A DNA stretch of 64,000 nt from Mesorhizobium koreense (GTDB lineage: Bacteria > Pseudomonadota > Alphaproteobacteria > Rhizobiales > Rhizobiaceae): the NCBI RefSeq assembly GCF_031656215.1, contig NZ_CP134228.1:1116001-1180000 (forward strand), in the 5' to 3' direction. This document shows positions 56,638-64,000 of the stretch, in pieces. The notes beneath the pieces are model-generated. The model made no database searches, was not told the DNA's origin, and was given only the letters and a program-made list of their open reading frames with translations. The translations under genes were made by a program, and so were the position numbers. Positions within the stretch are counted from its first letter, which is position 1, and every line of letters begins with the position of its first letter.

Positions 56638-56719
56638 TTGCAATGTTGCAAAAAATAAAGCGCCAGAGCTCAGGATAGCGAATGTACGCACACCGGATGC
56701 GGTTTCGCGCGCGTTGCAA
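56638..56719. promoter_or_regulatory. LysR-mmsA intergenic operator candidates
   Basis: TTGCAATGTTGCAA at 56638-56651 and another TTGCAA at 56714-56719. TTGCAA is palindromic and the tandem pair has an 8-base period. LysR sites usually have a T-N11-A core; these fit loosely. The mmsA ATG is at 56771. Confidence 0.4.
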
Positions 56720-56770
56720 TGATCGGCGCAAAGCAGGACAATGGGGGCAGGTATTCACAGGGAGTAGATC

Positions 56771-58267
56771 ATGGAAACGATGGGTCATTTCATCGGCGGC
56801 AAGCATGTCGCCGGCACCAGCGGCCGCACGGCCGACGTCCTGCAGCCCATGGACGGCACCGTTCGCTCGAAAGTGGCGCTCGCCTCTGCGGCCGAACTGC
56901 GCAAGGCGGTCGAGAACGCCAAGGAAGCGCAGCCGGCCTGGGCCGCGACCAATCCGCAGCGGCGCGTGCGCGTCCTGATGAAATTCCTCGAACTGGTGGC
57001 GCGCGACAACGAGGCGCTCGCAGAGCTTCTCGCCCGTGAGCACGGCAAGACCATCCCCGACGCCAAGGGCGATATATTGCGCGGCGTCGAGGTAGTGGAA
57101 TTCGCGCTCGGTATCCCGCATCTGATGAAGGGTGAATTCACCGAGGGCGCCGGTCCCGGTATCGATCTCTATTCGGTGCGGCAGCCGCTCGGCGTCGTCG
57201 CCGGTATCACGCCCTTCAACTTCCCGGCCATGATCCCGATGTGGAAATTCGCGCCGGCGATCGCCTGCGGCAACGCCTTCATCCTGAAGCCATCCGAGCG
57301 CGATCCAGGCGTGCCGATGAAACTCGCTGAACTGATGTACGAGGCCGGGCTGCCGGCAGGCATCCTCAATGTCGTCAACGGCGACAAGGAAGCGGTCGAC
57401 GCCATCCTCGACGATGCGGACATCAAGGCGGTTGCCTTCGTGGGCTCTTCGTCGATCGCCGAATATATCTATGCGCGCGGCTGCGCCACGGGCAAGCGGG
57501 TGCAGTGCTTCGGCGGCGCCAAGAACCACATGATCGTCATGCCGGACGCCGACATGGATCAGGCGGTCGATGCGCTGATCGGTTCGGGCTATGGCGCGGC
57601 CGGCGAGCGTTGCATGGCCGTCTCGGTCGCCGTCCCGGTCGGCAAGGCGACCGCCGACAAGCTGGTCGAGAAGCTCATCCCCCGCGTCGAAAGCCTGAAG
57701 ATCGGTCCCTCCACCGATCCGGCCGCCGATTTCGGCCCGCTGGTGACGGCCCAGGCGCTGGAGCGCGTGAAGAACTATGTCGATATCGGCGTCAAGGAAG
57801 GCGCCAAGCTCAAGGTCGACGGGCGCGGCTTCAAGATGCAGGGCTATGAGAACGGCTTCTATATGGGCGGCTGCCTGTTCGACGAAGTGACGCCGGACAT
57901 GCGCATCTACAAGGAAGAGATCTTCGGCCCGGTGCTGTCGGTCGTGCGTGCCCATGATTTCGAGGAAGCCGTGCGGCTTCCCTCGGAGCATGAATACGGC
58001 AACGGCGTCGCCATCTTCACCCGCGACGGCGACGCCGCGCGTGAGTTCGCGTCCCGCGTCAATGTCGGCATGGTCGGCATCAACGTGCCGATCCCGGTGC
58101 CGGTTTCCTATTACACCTTCGGCGGCTGGAAGCGGTCGGGCTTCGGCGACCTCAACCAGTATGGTCCGGATTCGGTGCGTTTCTACACCAAGACCAAGAC
58201 AATCACCTCGCGCTGGCCCTCCGGCGTCAAGGAAGGCGCCGAGTTCGCGATGCCGACCATGAAGTGA
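56771..58267 (+). CDS. mmsA: Methylmalonate-semialdehyde dehydrogenase (CoA-acylating)
   Basis: 498 residues. Aldehyde dehydrogenase fold with PFNFPAMIP (Asn150), catalytic Cys281 in GERCMA and the MmsA trait that GGAKNH replaces the ELGGK glutamate region, so there is no general-base Glu. It converts methylmalonate semialdehyde to propionyl-CoA in valine and thymine breakdown, and malonate semialdehyde from inositol and beta-alanine. Divergent LysR gene upstream; a terminator follows. Confidence 0.94.
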   Translation: METMGHFIGGKHVAGTSGRTADVLQPMDGTVRSKVALASAAELRKAVENAKEAQPAWAATNPQRRVRVLMKFLELVARDNEALAELLAREHGKTIPDAKGDILRGVEVVEFALGIPHLMKGEFTEGAGPGIDLYSVRQPLGVVAGITPFNFPAMIPMWKFAPAIACGNAFILKPSERDPGVPMKLAELMYEAGLPAGILNVVNGDKEAVDAILDDADIKAVAFVGSSSIAEYIYARGCATGKRVQCFGGAKNHMIVMPDADMDQAVDALIGSGYGAAGERCMAVSVAVPVGKATADKLVEKLIPRVESLKIGPSTDPAADFGPLVTAQALERVKNYVDIGVKEGAKLKVDGRGFKMQGYENGFYMGGCLFDEVTPDMRIYKEEIFGPVLSVVRAHDFEEAVRLPSEHEYGNGVAIFTRDGDAAREFASRVNVGMVGINVPIPVPVSYYTFGGWKRSGFGDLNQYGPDSVRFYTKTKTITSRWPSGVKEGAEFAMPTMK

Positions 58268-58293
58268 TCCATATAGGCCAGCCATGAACAATC

Positions 58294-58335
58294 GAACCGG
58301 CCGTTGCCCGATCAGGCGGCGGCCGGTTCCTTTTT
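58294..58335 (+). terminator. Terminator of mmsA, stem around the MFS stop
   Basis: GAACCGGCCG (58294-58303), 16-base loop, CGGCCGGTTC (58320-58329), then CTTTTT. The stop codon of the convergent MFS gene (58312-58314) falls in the loop, and the right arm is inside its coding region. Confidence 0.8.
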
Positions 58336-59592
58336 GTCCGGGCTGTCCTCGCCGTCGCCGGCATCGCCGCGCGGGTCGAGTTGCAGCGCCTGCGGCGTCG
58401 TTGCCCGCTCGGCGGGCACGCTCTGGAAGGCTTCGCGCTCCTCGACCGGGATCGGGGCGCGGGTCTTGATGCGCAGGAGCGTGTAACCCGCGAGCGCGGC
58501 GTGGGCGATCGCGGTGGCGAGGAACAGGCTTTCCGGCCTCAGATAGGCCATCAGCGCCGCGCCGAGCAACGGCCCGATCATGGTGCCGAAACCATAGAGC
58601 AGCAGGAGCCCGCTCGAAACCTTGACGAAATCCTCCGAGCTTGCGTGGTCGTTGGCATGCGCGACAGCCAGCGAATAGAGGATATAGGCAAGTCCGCCAT
58701 AGCAGGCGGTCATCACCAGGATGACGGCGCCATGGCGCGGCTCGAACAGGAAAATGAGAAGGCCGATCAGTGCTGCGCCGGCGCCGGCGGCAGCCATGAC
58801 GAAGCGGCGGTCGGTGCGGTCGGAGACGCGCCCGGCCGGAAGCTGCATGACCGCGCCTGCGATGACCACCAGGCTCATCATCAGCGCGATCTCGAAGGTC
58901 GGCATGCCGATGCGTGCGCCGAACACCGCGCCGAGCGTGCCCCACGCGCCGTTGGCGATGCCGATCAGGAGGCAGCCGATCAGCGCCACCGGCGAATTGG
59001 CATAGAGCTTTCGTAGATCGAGCGACACTTCCTTGAGCGGCGTTGGCGTCGCCTGGGTGGAGATGGCGGTCGGGATCAGCGACAGGCAGAAAAAGATGCC
59101 CGTCACCATGAAGAGCGAGGCGGAGCGGACGTCGCCGGCGGCGACGATCATCTGCCCGGCCATGATCGCGGCGTAGGTTACCATCATGTAGAGGCCGAAG
59201 ACGGTGCCACGGTTCTCGTTGGTGGCGCGCTCGTTCAGCCAGCTTTCGATGACCATGAAGGAGCCGGCCATAGTGAAGCCGGTGAAGATCCTGAGCGCGA
59301 TCCAGACATAGGGATCGACGAAGAGGCCGGTCAGAAGCGCGATGATGGCGCCGACCGCGGAGAAAGTGCCGAAGGCTCGAACATGGCCGACATTGCGCAC
59401 CAGCCTGGGCGCAAGGAAGCAGCCGGCGACGAAGCCGCCTGCCCAGGCCGTACCGAGCAGGCCGAGCGCCGCGGTCGAAAAACCTTCCGCCTGGCCGCGC
59501 AACGGCAACAGAAGGCTGAGCAGGCCGGAAGCGAGCAGCAGGAACGCCGTTCCGCGCAAAAGGGCAAGGATGGGACCGAAAGAGGCGAACAT
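58312..59592 (-). CDS. MFS transporter, YcaD-type
   Basis: 426 residues with about 12 spans. FSTAALGLLGTAWAGGFVAG and the second-half motif GRVSDRTDRR (motif A) place it in the major facilitator superfamily; the ESWLNERATNENRGTVFGLY segment is typical of the YcaD/MFS_YfiS group. C-terminal 50 residues are soluble and Pro/Asp/Glu-rich. The transported substrate is unknown. It shares its 3' end with the mmsA terminator. Confidence 0.85.
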   Translation of the reverse strand: MFASFGPILALLRGTAFLLLASGLLSLLLPLRGQAEGFSTAALGLLGTAWAGGFVAGCFLAPRLVRNVGHVRAFGTFSAVGAIIALLTGLFVDPYVWIALRIFTGFTMAGSFMVIESWLNERATNENRGTVFGLYMMVTYAAIMAGQMIVAAGDVRSASLFMVTGIFFCLSLIPTAISTQATPTPLKEVSLDLRKLYANSPVALIGCLLIGIANGAWGTLGAVFGARIGMPTFEIALMMSLVVIAGAVMQLPAGRVSDRTDRRFVMAAAGAGAALIGLLIFLFEPRHGAVILVMTACYGGLAYILYSLAVAHANDHASSEDFVKVSSGLLLLYGFGTMIGPLLGAALMAYLRPESLFLATAIAHAALAGYTLLRIKTRAPIPVEEREAFQSVPAERATTPQALQLDPRGDAGDGEDSPDKKEPAAA

Positions 59593-59695
59593 CGAGGGTT
59601 CCGGCTAGGGCGTGAAATGCGGTGCTGTCGCCAACGGCGATGCCATGAAGTTTGCGGCCGTTTCGAGACGGAAACGATCGCCGCGCGACAAAGGT

Positions 59696-59890
59696 TCAGC
59701 CCTTGCGAAAAAGCGCATCCGCAGCGCTTCGCGTCGCGTCCTTCGCCGTTCTTTCGGCTTCCAGCCGGCCGATTTCCTCCTTCAACTGTTCGATGCGCTC
59801 GGACAGTTCGTCGACCGACAGCAGCGAAAGGTCCTGGCCGATTTCGTGGACTCTCTTTTTCCGGGGAGCTTCCTCGTCGAACATGCTCAT
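59696..59890 (-). CDS. DUF1192 small protein
   Basis: 64 residues from ATG 59890, with AGGAAGG six bases upstream. It reads MSMFDEEAPRKKRVHEIGQD and then a predicted coiled coil (LSVDELSERIEQLKEEIGRLEAE). The DUF1192 family is small, conserved in alphaproteobacteria and often next to the quinone oxidoreductase gene found here. Function unknown. Confidence 0.88.
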   Translation of the reverse strand: MSMFDEEAPRKKRVHEIGQDLSLLSVDELSERIEQLKEEIGRLEAERTAKDATRSAADALFRKG

Positions 59891-60014
59891 GCAATTCCTT
59901 CCTTTGCCTTGCTTGTCCAACCTGATCGGCTACATACATCGCCACCATAAAGGGCGTGGGGCACAGGACGCAAACATCGGTTCGTCGAGTATCGCCGGAG
60001 GAAGTTGAGATAGC

Positions 60015-61019
60015 ATGACCGGAACAATCCCCGCCAAGATGACCGCGATCGCGATCACACAGCCCGGCGGCCCGCTGGTGCTGAAGCCCGAGCGGCGCGA
60101 CGTGCCTGAACCGGCGCCCGGCCAGATCCTCATCAGGGTACGCGCCGCTGGCGTCAACCGGCCGGACGTCCTGCAGCGGCAGGGCGCCTATCCGCCGCCG
60201 CCGGGCGCTTCGGACCTGCCGGGGCTGGAAGTGTCGGGCGAAGTCGCGGCGCTCGGCGTCGGCGCCGGCAGGTGGCGCGTCGGCGATCCGGTCGTGGCGC
60301 TTGCCGCCGGTGGGGGCTACGCCGAATATGTCGCGGTGCACGGCACCAACGCCCTGCCGCTGCCGGCTGGATTCACCTTCACGGAAGCCGCTGCGCTGCC
60401 CGAAACCTTCTTCACGGTGTGGCACAATGTCTTCGAGCGTGGCGCGCTGAAGGCGGGAGAGCGCTTCCTCGTCCATGGCGGCACGTCCGGCATCGGCACG
60501 ACGGCCATCCAGCTTGCCAAGGCGTTCGGCGCCTACGTCATCACCACTGCCGGGTCGGCGGAGAAATGCGAGGCCTGCGTGAGGCTCGGCGCCGACCGCG
60601 CCATCAACCACCGGGAGGAGGATTTCGTGGCCGTGGTCAAGGAAGTCACCGGCGACAACGGCGCCGACGTCATCCTCGACATGGTGGGCGGCGACTATAT
60701 CGACCGCAACTACGCCGCCGCCGCGATGGAAGGCCGTATCGTGCAGATCGGCTTCCTCGGCGGCTCGAAAGCCACCGTCAATTTCGGCAAGCTGATGGTG
60801 AAACGGCTGGTCCACACCGGCTCCACGCTCAGGCCGCGTTCCGCCGAATTCAAGGGCGAGGTCGCCGCCGCGCTCGAGCAGAAAGTCTGGCCGCTGCTTG
60901 CCTCGCGCCAACTGGCGCCGGTGATGGACATGATCTTCCCGCTCAAGGAAGCCTGGCGGGCGCATGAGCGGATGGAAGAGGGTCAGCATATCGGCAAGAT
61001 CGTGCTCGACGTGGGGTAG
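60015..61019 (+). CDS. NAD(P)H-quinone oxidoreductase, PIG3-type zinc-less MDR
   Basis: 334 residues. GroES-like start (GQILIRVRAAGVNRPDVLQR) and the nucleotide-binding GGTSGIGT (155-162). The P-D-V-L-x-R-x-G-x-Y-P-x-P-P-G sequence is the mark of the PIG3/TP53I3 group of quinone reductases. It reduces quinones with NADPH, and needs no zinc. Divergent from the DUF1192 gene, 124 bases away. Confidence 0.9.
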   Translation: MTGTIPAKMTAIAITQPGGPLVLKPERRDVPEPAPGQILIRVRAAGVNRPDVLQRQGAYPPPPGASDLPGLEVSGEVAALGVGAGRWRVGDPVVALAAGGGYAEYVAVHGTNALPLPAGFTFTEAAALPETFFTVWHNVFERGALKAGERFLVHGGTSGIGTTAIQLAKAFGAYVITTAGSAEKCEACVRLGADRAINHREEDFVAVVKEVTGDNGADVILDMVGGDYIDRNYAAAAMEGRIVQIGFLGGSKATVNFGKLMVKRLVHTGSTLRPRSAEFKGEVAAALEQKVWPLLASRQLAPVMDMIFPLKEAWRAHERMEEGQHIGKIVLDVG

Positions 61020-62137
61020 GGTTTCGCTCGGGAATTTGCTTTCGCTCACGCCCGTACCGCCGCTTGCGCGGCTGGGCTCCGCGGGGGCGCGCCAACGGCG
61101 ACGCCCGGTCGAGCGTTTGGGGCGCCCCTCGTTTGAGGTTCATTGTTTGTGGGTATCCTTTCCTGTCCTCCGCCCCTTCGCACCCCCCTCTGTCCTGCCG
61201 GACATCTCCCCCTCAAAGGGGGGAGATCAGCCGGCCGTGCGGCCTGCTCCCTTTCCTGCAGCTTTGATGGTTTGCGGAAGCGGTGATGCCAGCCAATCTC
61301 CCCCCTTGAGGGGGAGATGTCCGGCAGGACAGAGGGGGGTGCGAAGAGCGCAGGACTATCCGCATTTGTCATCGCACATGCCTCATCCTCGCCACGCTGC
61401 CTTCCGGCCCTGGCCATTGAAAGTCGGGAAGCGGGGCGCGAGGCCGTGCCTTCCGAATATAAATACGTGGCGCGACACACGCGCCCCGCCGGCGATTTCT
61501 GTTCCCGCCTGTTCCGCTGCTCCCCGAGCCTCACCCTGAACCTGCCGAAGGATAGTCACTCCGAACAGGTTCAGCGTTCGTCCCGGGGTCTGTGCGCCTT
61601 CTACCGGCACGCAGGGGTCGTAGTGCCCCCAGGGGAACCTCCAGGCGGGACCTCCCCGGCCATGATGCCACGTCAGCATCGCGGCGGAGGCGCCGGCTCC
61701 TCCCCACGCAATCACCGTCATGACCGGTGTTCCCGATGGGAGGAACTGACAGGGATTATGGAGGATGGGCGGGAGGCGTGGATAAAGGGAGGCGAAGAAA
61801 ATATGGAAAGGCAGCGATATGAACGGGTTGGGAAACAAATGGGCGCAGATTTATCCACGCCCTGTCCGGCCCGGCACCTCTCATCCGTCTCGGCGCTTTC
61901 GCACCGACAGATAGGGAGCCCTGGCGAGGCGGAGCCGAACTGTCGGGCGAACTTGGTGGAGTGAGCGGCCGAGATGTCGTAGGGTCGGAACGCTGGTCTC
62001 ACTCCCCGCCGTCAGAAATTTCCGGAATTCGTTGCGGAGCGCCGCGAATGCCTTTATATCCGGGATGATTTCCCAACATGGTGGTTCCATCCACCGCCCG
62101 CGCCAGGGACGCGGGCGAACGAGAGGATATTATCTTT
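61020..62137. other. 1.1-kb gene-poor intergenic stretch with repeats
   Basis: Between the quinone oxidoreductase and trcR I see no convincing gene. It holds the 41-bp inverted repeat (61176-61346), a segment with the rhizobial CCTGAACCTG-C-CGAAGG repeat word (about 61523-61556) and an 8-base GGAGTGAG/CTCACTCC pair (61958-61965 and 61998-62005). A frame on the minus strand (61383-61838) has no start with a ribosome site and its end is made of the repeat word, so I do not call it. The last 150 bases may be the trcR promoter region. Confidence 0.6.
61176..61346. repeat. Perfect 41-bp inverted repeat with nested palindromes
   Basis: Arms at 61176-61216 and 61306-61346 are complementary at all 41 positions; they begin CTTCGCACCCCCC and end at CCCTCAA. 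Inside each boundary a second stem is formed by GGGGGGAGAT (61218-61227) and ATCTCCCCCC (61296-61305), and each boundary alone can fold (ATCTCCCCC next to GGGGGGAGAT). Spacer of 89 bases. No coding frame and no terminal duplication seen. Confidence 0.85.
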
Positions 62138-62821
62138 ATGGCCAACCAGCTTCTTATGCCCAAGGCGACCGCCGTCTGGCTTGTCGACAATACCGCGCTT
62201 ACCTTCGAGCAGATCGCGCAGTTCTGCAATCTTCACCCGCTGGAGGTGCGCGCGATCGCCGACGGCGAGGCCGCGCAGGGCATCAAGGGTCTCGACCCGA
62301 TCATGAACGGGCAGTTGACACGCGACGAGATCGCCGTCGCCGAGGCCGATCCGGAGCGCAAGCTCAAGCTTTCCGAGCCGAAGGTGCGCGTGCCTGAATC
62401 CAAGCGCAAGGGTCCGCGCTACACACCGCTGTCCAAACGCCAGGACCGCCCTAACGCGATCCTGTGGCTGGTGCGCAACCATCCCGAACTGAAGGACGCG
62501 CAGATCTCCCGCCTTGTCGGCACCACCAAATCGACCATCGAACAGATCCGCGAGCGCACACACTGGAACTCGGCCAATCTGCAGCCGCTCGATCCGGTGA
62601 CGCTGGGCCTCTGCTCGCAGATCGACCTCGACCTCGAAGTGCAGCGGGCCTCGCGCGGCCAGCCGCAGCCCGCGCCGGTTGGCGACACGCTGCTGCCGGC
62701 CTCCGTCACCGAGAAGCTTCCCGCCGCCGACGAGAAGAAGGAGGACAGGGAACTCGACGCCGATGCGGTGTTCGCTAAGCTGTCCTCGCTGAAGAAGGCT
62801 CCCGACGCCGACGAGGAGTAA
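62138..62821 (+). CDS. trcR: Cell-cycle transcriptional regulator TrcR (DUF1013)
   Basis: 227 residues from ATG 62138 (MANQLLMPKATAVWLVDN). The DUF1013 family has a helix-turn-helix-like part (LTFEQIAQFCNLHPLEVRAIAD) and a second (ISRLVGTTKSTIEQIRER), then an acidic tail. It is an alphaproteobacterial protein described as a cell-cycle transcription factor. In this order it is commonly near the PIG3-type oxidoreductase, as here. Upstream ribosome site is GAGAGGAT, at 12 bases. Confidence 0.88.
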   Translation: MANQLLMPKATAVWLVDNTALTFEQIAQFCNLHPLEVRAIADGEAAQGIKGLDPIMNGQLTRDEIAVAEADPERKLKLSEPKVRVPESKRKGPRYTPLSKRQDRPNAILWLVRNHPELKDAQISRLVGTTKSTIEQIRERTHWNSANLQPLDPVTLGLCSQIDLDLEVQRASRGQPQPAPVGDTLLPASVTEKLPAADEKKEDRELDADAVFAKLSSLKKAPDADEE

Positions 62822-62909
62822 AAATCCGCCGGGCCGGGCTGCAAACGGCGCTCGGTTGGGTTGCGGGCGCGCCGGACTCGGTCGAAGAGCTTTCGATGGC
62901 CGCTATCCA

Positions 62910-63079
62910 GTGCGTCCTTCGAGGCTCGCTTTGCTCGCACCTCAGGATGAGGAGCGCTGGCGTCATGCTGTCAAATTTCTGTCCGGTGGTGAAGCTTCGC
63001 CTGCATCTCAGGATGAGGACGGTCGGCGCCGGTCTGCCTCATGGTGAGGTGCGAGCGAAGCGGGCCTCGAACCACGCAC
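62910..63079. repeat. Inverted repeat between trcR and the WYL regulator gene
   Basis: Arms 62910-62951 and 63038-63079 are complementary at 36 of 42 positions and contain the GGCTCGCTTTGCTCGCACCT core that recurs in intergenic repeats of rhizobia. A third partial copy of the CTCAGGATGAGGA word lies at about 63007-63019. No gene here. Confidence 0.75.
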
Positions 63080-63100
63080 GGCCCAGCGGCGAAGCCGTCC

Positions 63101-63811
63101 CTATCCTGCCTTGTCCACGGGCGGGGAGCGCTCCCATACCTCTACCGTGCGGTAGAAGTCAGTGAGCGTCTTGCCGCGCTCGGGCCGGAAGGTGCGGCCG
63201 GCATTGTCGAGGCCGGCGATGCGGTCGATACGGAAGGCGCGGAAATCGTCGCGCATCTCGCACCAGCCGATCAGCGTCCACACCTTGCCCCAGAACCACA
63301 GACCGAGCGGACGTACGTCGCGCTCGGTCTGGCGTCCGGCCTCGTCGCGGTAATCGAGGCGCATGACCTCGCGGCGCTCCACCGAGCGCTCCAGTATGTC
63401 GATGACGTTGCGGTCGTTGTCGGAGACGACGTAGCTCGGCGCGAAGATGCTGGTCTGGGCGATGCGTGACTTCTCGCTGTCGGGCAGCACGGCGCCGATC
63501 TTCACCAGCGCTTCCTCCGCCGCGCGCGCCATGGCCGCGCCGCCGAAAGCGCGCACCATGCGGGCGCCGGCAACGAGGGCGACGATTTCATCACGCGTGA
63601 ACATCAGCGGCGGAAGGTCGAAGCCTTCGCGCAGGATATAACCGACGCCCGCCTCGCCGTCGATCGGAACGCCGGTCGATTGCAGGTCAGCGATATCGCG
63701 ATAGATCGTGCGGTCCGAGACTTCGAGGCGTTCGCCAAGCATGCGCGCGGTGACGAGGCGCCCGCCGCGCAAATGCTGCACGATCTGGAAGAGACGGTCG
63801 GCGCGGCGCAT
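63101..63811 (-). CDS. YafY-type transcriptional regulator (HTH + WYL)
   Basis: 236 residues from ATG 63811; an in-frame ATG 15 codons upstream is possible. Begins MRRADRLFQIVQHLRGG, the HTH of YafY/DeoR-like proteins (LGERLEVSDRTIYRDIADLQ). The later RRREVMRLDYRDEAGRQTER-type segment (near 140) starts the WYL domain, a ligand- or nucleic-acid-sensing module. Promoter region at 63812-63943 has a perfect palindrome. The regulated gene may be divergent and cut off by the window end. Confidence 0.87.
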   Translation of the reverse strand: MRRADRLFQIVQHLRGGRLVTARMLGERLEVSDRTIYRDIADLQSTGVPIDGEAGVGYILREGFDLPPLMFTRDEIVALVAGARMVRAFGGAAMARAAEEALVKIGAVLPDSEKSRIAQTSIFAPSYVVSDNDRNVIDILERSVERREVMRLDYRDEAGRQTERDVRPLGLWFWGKVWTLIGWCEMRDDFRAFRIDRIAGLDNAGRTFRPERGKTLTDFYRTVEVWERSPPVDKAG

Positions 63812-63895
63812 CTCAGTGCCCTTGGCCGGACAAGGCCGGCGATGGTTTTCTCGCATAGGTCATGGAGCGACCCTCCTGACACTATCATGACATGA

Positions 63896-63923
63896 GGCTC
63901 CTGACAGCGATATGTCAGGAGCC
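63896..63923. promoter_or_regulatory. Perfect 11-bp palindrome in the WYL-regulator promoter
   Basis: GGCTCCTGACA, spacer GCGATA, TGTCAGGAGCC. Additional half-sites CCTGAC at 63875 and CTGTCAG at 63923 flank it. It lies 85 bases upstream of the regulator ATG and 21 bases before an ATG at 63944 on the plus strand, where a frame stays open to the window end (18 codons). Operator role is inference. Confidence 0.55.
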
Positions 63924-64000
63924 TGTCAGTGGACGCGCTTTCCATGACGCAGACCCACGGCCTAATCCAGCCGCCGCCGCGACCGGCGTCCCGCATAGAT

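Noticed and set aside
53786-58945. A stop-free frame of 1719 codons on the minus strand
   Set aside because: It runs antisense to the CLC and mmsA genes and out of frame with LysR. High GC makes long antisense open frames common, and no family features or ribosome site appear.
61383-61838. A minus-strand frame that looks like a small hypothetical protein
   Set aside because: The C-terminal part translates an intergenic repeat word, and no ribosome site precedes the start. Such calls are common mistakes in rhizobial genomes.
61020-62137. Possible tmRNA, RNase P RNA, SRP RNA or 6S RNA in the large gap
   Set aside because: None of the conserved core sequences of these RNAs could be found by eye on either strand.
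63944-64000. A possible plus-strand gene start (ATG at 63944) or the end of a minus-strand gene (TAG at 63964-63962)
   Set aside because: Only 19 codons or fewer are visible and neither has a good ribosome site or a recognisable product, so no coding feature is called.

Overview
The window is a piece of GC-rich alphaproteobacterial chromosome, most likely Hyphomicrobiales (Rhizobiales) near Phyllobacteriaceae/Brucellaceae. The reasons are an Omp19-type lipoprotein next to zapE and mdh-sucCD-sucA-sucB, an F1-only ATP synthase operon whose beta subunit has an Ala/Lys-rich N-terminal tail, the dapF-mtaB-ftsY-yciB block, a GlpSTPQUV glycerol transporter next to glpD, the DUF1127, DUF1192 and DUF1013/TrcR families, and short inverted repeats of the kind common between rhizobial genes. 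I call 61 protein genes, one cut by the left edge. I see no rRNA, tRNA, CRISPR array, prophage, IS element or plasmid module.

Layout. 1-5.1 kb: the end of lptE, an acyltransferase, a keto-acid hydratase, fsa and priA. 5.1-12.8 kb: a catabolic and transport island with a DadA-like oxidoreductase, a polar-amino-acid ABC transporter, a nitrilase, a DHA2-type MFS exporter and a small membrane protein. 13.0-18.2 kb: atpHAGDC, closed by a strong terminator. 18.3-19.8 kb: ccmC-ccmD-ccmG for cytochrome c maturation, without ccmAB. 19.9-26.2 kb: DUF2332, DUF1127, yciB, ftsY, mtaB and dapF. 26.2-30.9 kb: a complete branched-chain-amino-acid-type ABC operon. 31-34.5 kb: an MBL-fold protein, a VOC protein, omp19 and zapE. 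34.7-43.7 kb: mdh-sucC-sucD-sucA-sucB, a DUF4241 gene and an SDR gene. 43.9-51.5 kb: the glp operon (glpD-S-T-P-Q-U-V). 51.9-53.7 kb: a thioesterase, a fumarylpyruvate-type hydrolase and maiA. 53.9-63.8 kb: a CLC channel or transporter, LysR, mmsA, an MFS protein, DUF1192, a quinone oxidoreductase, a repeat-filled gap, trcR and a WYL-type regulator.

How the genes work together. Much of the window is energy and carbon metabolism. Glycerol, amino acids and valine-type carbon are imported and fed through GlpD, DadA-like and MmsA enzymes into the TCA segment (Mdh, SucCD, SucAB). Respiration (Ccm, haem delivery) and the F1 ATPase use the resulting reducing power. FtsY, YciB, ZapE, PriA and TrcR belong to secretion, division, replication restart and cell-cycle control.

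Unusual points. I found no convincing undescribed multi-gene system. The best leads are regulatory or architectural: perfect palindromes in the nitrilase/ABC divergent promoter (9676-9694), in the WYL-regulator promoter (63896-63923) and upstream of the DUF1127 gene (21175-21205); a perfect 41-bp inverted repeat with nested palindromes before trcR (61176-61346); paired TAGCGAATAG arms between atpD and atpC; a degenerate ABC signature in GlpT but not GlpS; a CLC protein with altered pore motifs; and several places where the expected neighbour gene is missing (holA after lptE, ccmAB before ccmC, lpdA after sucB). All functions are read from the sequence and family knowledge only; no search was run.
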